Positions 1-6,749 of a DNA stretch of 31,819 nucleotides are shown here, one piece after another. The stretch covers positions 1 through 31,819 of IMG/VR virus record IMGVR_UViG_3300020084_000059; one strand, 5' to 3'. The notes below the pieces were generated by a model that saw only the letters and a program-made list of their open reading frames with translations, searched no databases and was not told where the DNA came from. A program made the translations under genes and the position numbers. The stretch is from a virus. The number at the start of each line of letters is the position of its first letter. The stretch's first letter is position 1.

Positions 1-104
1 TCACCTTTTGCTCTTTTTTTACGAGCAGCACAATGAGCTTTCTGAGAAAATCCACTAGGATTATCACAGTTTATTGATCTTTTATATTTGTTAGACCAAT
101 TCAT
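1..104 (-). CDS. Small Cys/Lys-rich protein, partial (C-terminus beyond window)
   Basis: The reading frame opens with ATG at 104, 12 bases after the gp16 stop, and stays open to the window edge (34 codons). It reads MNWSNKYKRSINCDNPSGF, then SQKAHCAARKKRAKG. It has two cysteines (residues 13 and 25) and a very basic C-terminal run. Small proteins with the pattern C-D/N-N-P-x-G-F-S-Q-x-A-H-C followed by a basic tail are common in cyanomyoviruses, and I associate them loosely with DUF5872-like families from memory. The function is unknown. The basic charge and paired Cys/His suggest nucleic-acid or metal binding, which is inference only. In T4 order the next gene after 16 is 17 (large terminase), so this little gene probably sits between the two terminase subunits. 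Confidence 0.7.
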   Translation of the reverse strand, partial: MNWSNKYKRSINCDNPSGFSQKAHCAARKKRAKG

Positions 105-116
105 TGAAAAAAGATA

Positions 117-539
117 TTACTCCTTACTATTTAGAAATCCTTGTTTAAGTAGTTTCGATAATTCTGAAGTTGATCCTACAAACAATGCATTATTAGTCAC
201 TGTATTTGGTGTTTTATTTGAATCTTCTTCAACATCTTTAAGTTTTTTCTGTAAATCTATTAACTTATCTGTTACATCTCCGACACTCTTTATCAATTGG
301 CCTGCAACTTCATATGCTCTCGGACTACCACCTTCACCCGCAACCTCCATTATTCCATTAATTGCTTCTTGCCCTTTTTCAATTAAGGAATAAAGATTAG
401 CCCTTGTATATTCATAATCTTTTTTAATATCTTGTTGACTTATTGATTCAACTTTAACTAATGGGTTATTTTTATCAATAGAAACTATTTCACTTTCAAC
501 ATTGAGAGCTCGATCAAGTTTTTCATAATTATCTGACAT
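117..539 (-). CDS. 16: Terminase small subunit (gp16-like)
   Basis: This 140-residue protein resembles T4 gp16, the small terminase subunit that recognises concatemeric DNA and stimulates the gp17 packaging motor. Visible family marks are an acidic/aromatic segment DYEYTRANLYSLIEKG (residues 41-56), SPRAYEV (72-78) and NALFVGSTSEL (117-127). These correspond to DDYGVVRRNM, SPRHMEV and NATVFMGSPTEL that I recall from T4 gp16. The middle is predicted helical, with heptad-like Leu/Ile/Val from about 79 to 104, as expected for an oligomer-forming core. It is slightly shorter than the T4 protein (164 aa). ATG at 539 lies four bases downstream of the gp15 stop, consistent with co-transcription. Confidence 0.9.
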   Translation of the reverse strand: MSDNYEKLDRALNVESEIVSIDKNNPLVKVESISQQDIKKDYEYTRANLYSLIEKGQEAINGIMEVAGEGGSPRAYEVAGQLIKSVGDVTDKLIDLQKKLKDVEEDSNKTPNTVTNNALFVGSTSELSKLLKQGFLNSKE

Positions 540-543
540 AATA

Positions 544-1341
544 TTAAATATCTATTTTACGTGTTGGACTAAAATCTCTACCATCTTCAAAAAACTCTAT
601 GGTTTCATTAAATCCAAAATTATCATCTGGATTTGCATCAATAGGATCTGGAGTAACAGTATATCGCATTTCTCTTTTTGCAGTTTGTACATCTGTTGAT
701 GTGTAAATATCCGCCTGAACTTTGCGAATAAGTCCATCTGTAGAATCTGCAATAGGACCAAATAGATAAGTTTTTGCAGTGAAACTTAGAGTATAGATAA
801 GTGCCCTTCTTGTTGAAAAATCACCTTCATAATCATCTTGAAAAGTAATGTTTTCCAAAACAACAGGAATATCTCTCTTTTCTCCAATAGAATCAATTAA
901 ATCTATTGTTATATTAAATGACGGTTGAAAGAAAGGTAATATTTGTTCTACAATTTGCAAAGCATCATCATTTAACTTAGTTAAAATGTTAAGATCAAAT
1001 CCAATATTAAAAGGAACTGGCATAAAAACTTTTTTTAAGTTTTTTCCATCTAAAGCCTTAAATGTTTGAGTTATATTAGATTTTCTTGTTGGGTCATATC
1101 TGATAGATGTCATTTCAAATGACATTCTAGGTAATGTAATTTGAGTTGCCTTATTTAATTCTGGTTGTTGTTGGATTCTTGCTAAAAACTTTTGTACCGG
1201 TGCATATGCTAAAGGAACTCTAATATCACTTATACTATTGTTATTTTTATCTTCATGGCGAACGTGAATCTGGTTAAAAATAGTTCCAAATGAAATAACT
1301 GTTTTTCTAATAATTTCGTGATAAAAATAAGTTCCTAACAT
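544..1341 (-). CDS. 15: Tail sheath stabilizer / tail terminator (gp15-like)
   Basis: At 265 residues it is close to T4 gp15 (272 aa), the hexameric protein that caps the tail tube and sheath and joins the tail to the neck. Strong family marks are RVPLAYA (41-47; T4 RVPITYA), LPRMSFEMTSIRYD (70-83; T4 LPRINLHLVDFSY) and QIVEQILPFFQPSFN (129-143; T4 QIVEQILPYFQPHFN). A DIPVVLENITFQDDYEGDFSTRR-like block follows, with ALIYTLSF after it, as in T4 before the C-terminal tail. The ATG at 1341 overlaps the gp14 stop by one base (TAATG), so translational coupling is likely. Confidence 0.95.
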   Translation of the reverse strand: MLGTYFYHEIIRKTVISFGTIFNQIHVRHEDKNNNSISDIRVPLAYAPVQKFLARIQQQPELNKATQITLPRMSFEMTSIRYDPTRKSNITQTFKALDGKNLKKVFMPVPFNIGFDLNILTKLNDDALQIVEQILPFFQPSFNITIDLIDSIGEKRDIPVVLENITFQDDYEGDFSTRRALIYTLSFTAKTYLFGPIADSTDGLIRKVQADIYTSTDVQTAKREMRYTVTPDPIDANPDDNFGFNETIEFFEDGRDFSPTRKIDI

Positions 1342-3020
1342 TAATAAGTACCAAATGGGTTTGATTCTGAAAAATCTATAAGAAAATCTGCTTCTTCCTC
1401 TATTTCATCATTTTGATTGTATTTATCAAATGTATCTTGTTGGTCAAAAGTTTTAACGCTATAAATGGATTTGGATTCAGTTCCAATAATACTTTCTCCA
1501 ACAAAAAATCCTTTTGTCGTTGATCCTATACCAACATAAGAAATCTTTAAAATCTTAGTGGATGCATCCCATTCCTTAACTCTGGCTTTTGTTTTTGATC
1601 TAGATCCAAATATAACTTCATTAAACTTATAATTACCATATCCTGTCAATATTTCTGGATTATCTATTTTAACTTGTGGTGCAATAGTATATCCAATTCC
1701 TGGATTTGAAATAAGTATTGATCTTACTGACATATTAGATCCAACTAATCCAATAGAAGAAATACCAGTTGCTCTGATTAATTTTGAATCTTTGATTGAG
1801 TCTTGATTTGAGATTATAATTGTGGGTGCAACAGTGTATCCAGATCCTGGGTTTGTGATTGTTAATGAACTTACTTCTCCAATACCGGATATTGTTGCCG
1901 TAACAGTTGCTGTTGTTCCTATTCCTGTTGGAGGAGAACTTACGCTGACTGATGGGACTCCAGTATATCCAGTTCCTGGATTAGTAAGTGTTAAATTCGT
2001 AACTGTTCCTCCAGCACCAATCGTCGCAGTCGCCGCAGCCCCAACAGATGGATGAAGAACTGTTATCACTGGTGCTGTTCCATATCCTACTCCACCATCA
2101 AAAACATTAAATCCGATTACACCCTTAAGTGTTTTTTCAATCGAGCAAGTTGCTGCTGCACCAGATCCACCACCTCCAGATAATGTTATGATTGGCGCTA
2201 CAGTATAACCAATTCCAGCATTTACTAAGTAAATATCTTTAAGATTAAAAGATCTACCTTTATATGCTCCTATTGCGACTGCTGTAGCATTATGTAAAAT
2301 ATTACCAGTTGGTGAGGTACTAATAGAAACTTTTGGGGGAGAACTATATCCATATCCATCATTGTTTAAATATATTTTATTAATATATCCAGTATTAATC
2401 AATGATACTGCCTGTGCTGTTACACCAATACCAATCAAAGATAGTGTAGTTATATAACCTTCTTTTTGAATCTGAGTATCGACTTCTTGAATTGTAGTGT
2501 CAATAATCTCATTTTCATATTCAAATAGTTCACATTTTAACTCATAAACATAATTTTTTCCAAGTTGATAAAATGGTTGTTCGTGCTCTACAAACTTAAC
2601 TTCGAATATCCTTTCACCTAGTGGAAAATAAACTAAGTCTCCCTCTCTTGGACGTGTAGACAATGTTACTTCACTTTCTTCAGTTCCATCATCTATTCCT
2701 GCAAGAAAAGGTGCTATAAAATCTTCAAATCTTTCTCTAGAAATAGTTAAGATTAACTCATCTCTCAAACTCATTCCAAATTTTGTTAAAATATCTCCAG
2801 ATCCAGAATACCCATCATAACTATTTACATACGCTTCAAGATAAAAATTATCATCAAATCTAGAAGATTGAACCTCTTCCATGATTGTTTTTTTATTAAC
2901 AAATTTTCTAGGAATATAAATGACTTCTACACCATAGATCTTTAACTGCTCGTTAATCAGATCTTGTACTAATCGTTGTTCGGATGCTGATCCTTGTAAG
3001 AAGAATGGATTAAGTGACAT
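1341..3020 (-). CDS. 14: Neck protein gp14-like, enlarged by a Gly-Tyr repeat region
   Basis: The first ~180 of 559 residues align by eye with T4 gp14, a head-completion/neck protein (256 aa). Marks are GVEVIYIPRKFV (30-41; T4 GVECYYVPREYV), EAYVNSYDGY (62-71; T4 AAYLNSFEGY), FGMSLRDELILTIS (81-94), EGDLVYFPL (126-134; T4 EGDLIYFPM), and FEVKFVEHEQPFYQLGKN (139-156). After this come ~245 residues (about 210-455) holding six copies of a G-x-G-Y-x-x-x-P-x-V/I-x-I motif with intervening GGGGSGAAAT-like stretches. A segment with GSRSKTKARVKEWDASTKIL and GFFVGESIIG then leads to the acidic tail. T4 gp14 has no counterpart to the repeats. The gene overlaps gp13 upstream and gp15 downstream by one base each. 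Residues 1-180 make the identity secure; the role of the repeats is unknown. Confidence 0.93.
   Translation of the reverse strand: MSLNPFFLQGSASEQRLVQDLINEQLKIYGVEVIYIPRKFVNKKTIMEEVQSSRFDDNFYLEAYVNSYDGYSGSGDILTKFGMSLRDELILTISRERFEDFIAPFLAGIDDGTEESEVTLSTRPREGDLVYFPLGERIFEVKFVEHEQPFYQLGKNYVYELKCELFEYENEIIDTTIQEVDTQIQKEGYITTLSLIGIGVTAQAVSLINTGYINKIYLNNDGYGYSSPPKVSISTSPTGNILHNATAVAIGAYKGRSFNLKDIYLVNAGIGYTVAPIITLSGGGGSGAAATCSIEKTLKGVIGFNVFDGGVGYGTAPVITVLHPSVGAAATATIGAGGTVTNLTLTNPGTGYTGVPSVSVSSPPTGIGTTATVTATISGIGEVSSLTITNPGSGYTVAPTIIISNQDSIKDSKLIRATGISSIGLVGSNMSVRSILISNPGIGYTIAPQVKIDNPEILTGYGNYKFNEVIFGSRSKTKARVKEWDASTKILKISYVGIGSTTKGFFVGESIIGTESKSIYSVKTFDQQDTFDKYNQNDEIEEEADFLIDFSESNPFGTY
1665..2363 (-). 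repeat. Six tandem G-x-G-Y-x-x-x-P modules within gp14
   Basis: In the translated gp14 the repeated cores are DGYGYSSPPKVSI, AGIGYTVAPIITL, GGVGYGTAPVITV, PGTGYTGVPSVSV, PGSGYTVAPTIII and PGIGYTIAPQVKI. They begin near residues 221, 268, 309, 348, 391 and 440, a spacing of about 40-50 residues. Each is followed by a Gly/Ala/Thr-rich loop. The DNA repeats are diverged and only the protein pattern is clear. The pattern looks like short beta-hairpin repeats. The same motif appears in the 4114-aa protein. Confidence 0.85.
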
Positions 3021-3856
3021 TATCCGATAAAATCATATGGTGGAAGTTCATGCTCTAAAGTCATGACCTGTTTAAGATTTTGTAGTTCTCTTTCTGCATC
3101 TTCATATATTTCTCTACCATTTAACTCAATTCCACCAGGAAGTTTAACTCCCCTAAACTTGATTAGATTCTGTCCCCACTGCTTTTTAATAAGAGCGGTT
3201 AAATATTTTTTCAAAAAACTATCATTATAAACTTTAGTAAAATTATTTGGATCTAATATTCTATAGCAATCCAAAATAATAAAGTTTTCAACAGATTGAG
3301 AACCCCAATCAATGTCAAGGTATAATCTGTTTTGCCTTTTATTAAATCTAAGTTGTTTGTCGGTTGTTAATAAAAAGTCAATATCTGATAGATATGATTT
3401 TACCATAGAATATTGCAAAAGTTCAACTGAATTAAAATTATATAAGTCATTTAAAAATAACTGATATTTGATACTAAACATTCCACCCGAAATGGAACTT
3501 GTGTCAAACTTAAATACATTTTCTATACCAATAACACTATCTGGAACTTGAATATAGTTTGAAGTTTCGTACCAGTTACTTACCAAACCAGTTGTTGATG
3601 TTGCAGTAGAAGTAACAATACCTGGACCAACTGGAGTTTTTGCGGTTGCCTTTCCTCTATCAATATCTTGTTGAGTAATAGGATGTTTTAAATACATCCT
3701 TTCAACTCCATCAAAATGACGCTCTTGGAAATACTGTAAAGCATCGTCAACTAAATCATCAATCTGATCATCGTCAACATTTATTTCCAAAACGGGAGCA
3801 CCCAAGCGCCTTAGACAGTAATCAATAAGTCCTTGTCTGGTTGCTGGTTGCGCCAT
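3020..3856 (-). CDS. 13: Neck protein gp13-like
   Basis: This 278-residue protein directly precedes gp14, as in T4, where gp13 (309 aa) and gp14 close the filled head and form the neck. The N-terminus RLGAPVLEINVDDDQIDDLV (17-36), followed by ALQYFQERHFDGVERMYLKHP (39-59), is the conserved opening of gp13-type proteins in T4-like phages. A second conserved stretch is IDWGSQSVENFIILDCYRIL in the third quarter, followed by FLKKYLTALIKKQWGQNLIK and the GxxLPGGIELNGREIYEDA-type end. No signal peptide or membrane segment is visible. ATG at 3856 lies five bases after the stop of the coiled-coil gene. The one-base overlap with gp14 suggests coupled, roughly stoichiometric expression. Confidence 0.92.
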   Translation of the reverse strand: MAQPATRQGLIDYCLRRLGAPVLEINVDDDQIDDLVDDALQYFQERHFDGVERMYLKHPITQQDIDRGKATAKTPVGPGIVTSTATSTTGLVSNWYETSNYIQVPDSVIGIENVFKFDTSSISGGMFSIKYQLFLNDLYNFNSVELLQYSMVKSYLSDIDFLLTTDKQLRFNKRQNRLYLDIDWGSQSVENFIILDCYRILDPNNFTKVYNDSFLKKYLTALIKKQWGQNLIKFRGVKLPGGIELNGREIYEDAERELQNLKQVMTLEHELPPYDFIG

Positions 3857-3861
3857 TTTTT

Positions 3862-4074
3862 TTACTCTTCAGATTTTTTAGATTTTTTAAAACTATCAAG
3901 TTGGGATTGAAGTTCAAGATTTTTTTGCATTAACTGATTTCTTTGCTCTACAAAATCATCAGTTAATGTTTGAAGTTTTGCTTCTAATAAAATATTTTGA
4001 TTTGTTAGTGTCGCTAATTTTTGATTATATAAACGCACTAAAACATTAATATCAACTTCACTATCATTATTCAT
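3862..4074 (-). CDS. Small coiled-coil protein between fiber-like protein and gp13
   Basis: This is a 70-residue protein without a recognisable catalytic motif. From about residue 10 to 62 it shows leucine/isoleucine spacing typical of a coiled coil (LVRLYNQKLATLTNQNILL, then EAKLQTLTDDFVEQRNQL), rich in Gln, Asn and Leu, ending in a Lys/Ser/Glu tail. It lies three bases after the fiber-like gene and five before gp13, inside the late structural operon. T4 has the trimeric coiled-coil whisker protein Wac at this position, but this protein is far too short to be Wac. I infer a small oligomeric structural or chaperone-like factor, with no evidence for a specific job. Confidence 0.75.
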   Translation of the reverse strand: MNNDSEVDINVLVRLYNQKLATLTNQNILLEAKLQTLTDDFVEQRNQLMQKNLELQSQLDSFKKSKKSEE

Positions 4075-4077
4075 ATT

Positions 4078-6093
4078 TTAGAATGTTCCTCCATCAAGAG
4101 TAGATGTCCAATGTGGTTTGTTAATATATATCATAGTAACTGAAGTAGGTATTATATTTAAACTAGTAATAGATCCACTAGTACCTTCTCGATTAATATT
4201 ATGAGCATTCCCAAATGCGCTTCCAGTTGGACCATCCTCAACACCAATTAAATCAAGTGCAAACCCTCCACCACCTGCAATAGCAGGTGTAGTTATTGCT
4301 GAAACTCCAGGTCCTAGAATTCCTGGAACTACACCATAAGCGCCTGTTGTATCTTGTCTTATAATATCTCCAGGATTAACCGTAATTGCACTAGCTAAAA
4401 TTAATCTAATCGATGAAATGGCAGTTAGTATTTGTTTTGATGTGCAAACATCAGTCGATTGTGGATTATTAGTTGATCTTTGTAAACCAGTGCTATCAAA
4501 CCATACTACACCACCAGGATTAAAATCACCAGATTGATAATATAATCCTTTAACATCTAAAAATCCTTTAGTTCCAGTAACTAACTCGTTAGAAATGGTC
4601 GCATCTGGAATATAAGTCCATCGTCTACTATCATTAGCATGTGTTCCATGATTACTAGAAGTGGCGGTGCTATTTGCAATTGAACCATCAATAAAACCAA
4701 AGAATCCAATTTTGTTATTTGCTACTCCAGAATTTGTATTATAATTAAATGCAACACCACGATCAGTATCAGTATCAAATGCGTGAGTAATTGTTAACTG
4801 TGTTGTTGTTACAATACCTGATAAGGTTGCAGAACTTAATGTTATAATTTTATTAGATGTATCATATGCTGTAACAGTACTAGCAGATCCAGCGCCTAAT
4901 GCGGCACTACCACTAATAACATCTCCGGTATTAATGCCAACAACTGAATCTAATCTAATAGTACTTACACCAGAAACAACAGTTTCCATAACTGTTCTAA
5001 TACTAGTTACGTCTCCAAGAATAACTATGGCGTCGTTAAGACTAACTGTAGTTGAGTTAACTGAAGTTGTAGTGCCATCTACTTGCAAGTCACCTTTAAT
5101 GACTACCTTTCCAGCATTATCTAATGAATCTGGATATGGATCTAAGTATAAAACATTTCCAGATCCGGGTAAAGTTGAAATGATATTATCTCTAATACGG
5201 ATATTATCAATATCTGCACCACCATTAGCGTCTAATAAACCAGTTAAGGTCGTTTGTCCAGTGACTCCTAGTGTAGATGAAAGTGTAGTTGCTCCAGTGA
5301 TCCCTAGAGTTCCAGAAATACTTACATTATCATCAAGTGTTGTTGTACCGCCTGCAGAATCAATCGTTAAGTTGCCTGTTGAAGTATCAATCTCATTGTC
5401 ATTAGCAATACCAATACGAATATTATCAATCTCTGCACCACCATTGGCATCTACAAGTCCAGTGAATGTAGAGATACCAGAAACTGAAAGTTGAGTTCCA
5501 AAGATTGTTGATCCGACATGTAAATTTCTTTTAATACCAATCCCACCATCAAAAATAACAGATCCAGTATCTGCACTTGAACTATCTGTAGTATTAGCAA
5601 AGAAAACTTGAGATCCTTCAATTTCTAACCTATCATCAGTTAGTTCATCATATCTTATTTTTAAGTCTTTATTTGTACCAAAACTTAAATAGGTATCATC
5701 TGGAATATTAATTTGTCCAATTCCATTCGGATCTAGTACAATATCACCATCAGTATTTGTTGATGATACGGTATTAGCATCAAGTCTTAAATTATCAACA
5801 TTCCACAGATCTACTTTTCTATCACTATCAAGAATAGCTACAAAACCATTCGCAGCAAGTACACTATTTGTAGCACTAGAGACGTTGCCTGGTGTATGGG
5901 ACATCATAGATGTATAATAACGTCCACCAACTGGAAGTACATTATTACCATCATCACCTAGAAAAATTCTATCCTTATTTTCATTTACTCCTGTTGCACT
6001 ACCATTACCACTTACATAGGCAAGTTCACCCCATTCTAATCTTGTAGGTTTCTGAGTTCCAGCGGATCTTTTAATCCTAATAATACTTGCCAT
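4078..6093 (-). CDS. Fiber-like virion protein (tail fiber or whisker position)
   Basis: The 671-residue product opens with MASIIRIKRSAGTQKPTRLEWGELAY-type sequence and PVGGRYYTSMM (about 55-65). This N-terminal pattern is typical of phage fiber and tropism proteins that dock on the virion. The middle is made of Thr/Ser/Gly-rich beta repeats: TTLDDNVSISGTLGITGATTL, STLGVTGQTTLTGLLDANGG, and two copies of DANGGA(E/D)IDNIRI. Such repeats are expected in a trimeric beta-helical shaft. A block STIRLDSVVGINTGDVISG recurs in style in the giant neighbouring proteins. The C-terminal part has aromatic residues and glycine loops and ends in KPHWTSTLDGGTF. There is no chaperone or collagen motif. The gene occupies the T4 wac position before gene 13. 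It could be a short tail fiber, a whisker-like protein or a host-binding protein. Confidence 0.75.
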   Translation of the reverse strand: MASIIRIKRSAGTQKPTRLEWGELAYVSGNGSATGVNENKDRIFLGDDGNNVLPVGGRYYTSMMSHTPGNVSSATNSVLAANGFVAILDSDRKVDLWNVDNLRLDANTVSSTNTDGDIVLDPNGIGQINIPDDTYLSFGTNKDLKIRYDELTDDRLEIEGSQVFFANTTDSSSADTGSVIFDGGIGIKRNLHVGSTIFGTQLSVSGISTFTGLVDANGGAEIDNIRIGIANDNEIDTSTGNLTIDSAGGTTTLDDNVSISGTLGITGATTLSSTLGVTGQTTLTGLLDANGGADIDNIRIRDNIISTLPGSGNVLYLDPYPDSLDNAGKVVIKGDLQVDGTTTSVNSTTVSLNDAIVILGDVTSIRTVMETVVSGVSTIRLDSVVGINTGDVISGSAALGAGSASTVTAYDTSNKIITLSSATLSGIVTTTQLTITHAFDTDTDRGVAFNYNTNSGVANNKIGFFGFIDGSIANSTATSSNHGTHANDSRRWTYIPDATISNELVTGTKGFLDVKGLYYQSGDFNPGGVVWFDSTGLQRSTNNPQSTDVCTSKQILTAISSIRLILASAITVNPGDIIRQDTTGAYGVVPGILGPGVSAITTPAIAGGGGFALDLIGVEDGPTGSAFGNAHNINREGTSGSITSLNIIPTSVTMIYINKPHWTSTLDGGTF
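5192..5466 (-). repeat. Diverged direct repeat in the fiber-like gene
   Basis: Bases 5194-5245 and 5413-5464 are two copies, about 219 bases apart, of a roughly 52-base sequence. It encodes TGL(L/V)DANGGA(D/E)IDNIRI. The two copies match at most positions, with differences mostly at third codon bases. They mark duplicated shaft modules. Confidence 0.7.
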
Positions 6094-6320
6094 TAAAAGT
6101 TACCCCCGTTGATGTCTAAATTCTGTGTAGCCCCTGGTGTCAGAGTTAATGTTGCTTCCCATTTTTGTATGGCACTATTATAAACAATGACCATTCCATT
6201 TTGTAAAGTGCCAGCACTAACATCACTAAGTTCAGATAATGAAAGACCTTGGGCACCAGCCAAGGATGATATGACTTTTACAGCATTTTGTTGACCGACT
6301 CTAACTTTAATATCAGCCAT
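6093..6320 (-). CDS. Small conserved virion-associated protein preceding the fiber-like gene
   Basis: This 75-residue protein begins MADIKVRVGQQNAVKVISSL, then LSELSDVSAGTLQNGMVIVY, and ends LTLTPGATQNLDINGGNF. The L-S-D-V-x-x-G-x-x-x-N-G-x-V-x-x-Y-N-x-x-x-x-K-W pattern is frequent in phage tail-fiber proteins and in small proteins beside them. The final TAA overlaps the ATG of the fiber-like gene by one base. It is the first gene after the late promoter box at 6352-6359, so it leads a transcription unit. A role as an adaptor or accessory of the fiber is inferred from position and motif only. Confidence 0.8.
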   Translation of the reverse strand: MADIKVRVGQQNAVKVISSLAGAQGLSLSELSDVSAGTLQNGMVIVYNSAIQKWEATLTLTPGATQNLDINGGNF

Positions 6321-6349
6321 TTATGAAAAAATAGTCTCAGGATCTAAAA

Positions 6350-6361
6350 TATATTTATACT
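6350..6361 (-). promoter_or_regulatory. T4-type late promoter box (TATAAATA) before the 75-aa/fiber/neck unit
   Basis: The minus strand reads AGTATAAATATA here, containing the exact T4 late promoter -10 element TATAAATA at 6359-6352. It lies in the 40-base gap before the ATG at 6320. The extended 12-mer is identical to that before gp8. In T4, such boxes are read by RNA polymerase with gp55 and gp33; these genes are outside this window. Confidence 0.7.
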
Positions 6362-6540
6362 TAGTCAATACCTGCAATACTAAAAGATGAAATAACTTCT
6401 TGTTGTTTTAAATAAAGTTTGTAGTAAAGTTTTGCAAACTCGCGTAACTCATTAACGTCTAAAGTATCAATCAATCTAGCATGTTTTTCATATTCAAATA
6501 ACTTATTTAAGTTTTCAAGTTCAATTTTTTCTGGATTCAT
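6361..6540 (-). CDS. Small 59-aa conserved phage protein
   Basis: The ATG at 6540 opens a 59-codon frame ending in TAA at 6363-6361. It reads MNPEKIELENLNKLFEYEKH, then ARLIDTLDVNELREFAKLYY, then KLYLKQQEVISSFSIAGID. The middle motif, a short acidic helix followed by L-R-x-x-A-K-L-Y-Y-K-L-Y-L-K-Q-Q-E-V, is one I recognise from small proteins of marine T4-like phages. It is predicted to be almost entirely helical. It overlaps the end of the preceding gene by 20 bases and lies just before the late box. The function is unknown. Confidence 0.82.
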   Translation of the reverse strand: MNPEKIELENLNKLFEYEKHARLIDTLDVNELREFAKLYYKLYLKQQEVISSFSIAGID

Positions 6541-6745
6541 TGATAAACTCCTTTAGTAAAGATTTTATTTCTTCAATATCATTCTTTAGTTTATCTATCT
6601 CTTCTTTTTCTTTTTGTTTTTTATTTCTCAGAGAAAGATATTGATTATAACCAAAGTTATCATAGTTAATAATAGCACCGGTAGTTTCATCCCTATATAA
6701 GTTTTTAAACCCCTCAACTGGGATCATATTTGAGTTATTTTCCAT
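6521..6745 (-). CDS. Small conserved phage protein with C-terminal coiled coil
   Basis: The product is 74 residues if it starts at the ATG at 6745 (MENNSNMIPVEGFKNLYRDE), four bases after the stop of the DUF4815 gene. A longer frame from an upstream ATG at 6778 would overlap that gene and adds an atypical leader, so I reject it. The core VEGFKNLYRDETTGAIINYD, then GYNQYLSLRNKK, is a pattern repeated in small proteins of cyanomyoviruses. The second half (KEKEEIDKLKNDIEEIKSLL) is a heptad-repeat coiled coil. Function is unknown; its place suggests a minor structural or assembly factor. Confidence 0.82.
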   Translation of the reverse strand: MENNSNMIPVEGFKNLYRDETTGAIINYDNFGYNQYLSLRNKKQKEKEEIDKLKNDIEEIKSLLKEFINESRKN

Positions 6746-6749
6746 GTTT

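Noticed and set aside
4934-5494. Plus-strand frame of 186 codons opposite the fiber-like gene
   Set aside because: It is the mirror of the Thr/Ser/Gly repeat coding sequence; its own repeats (ILSISAPPLAS) are the antisense of the DANGGAEIDN repeats.
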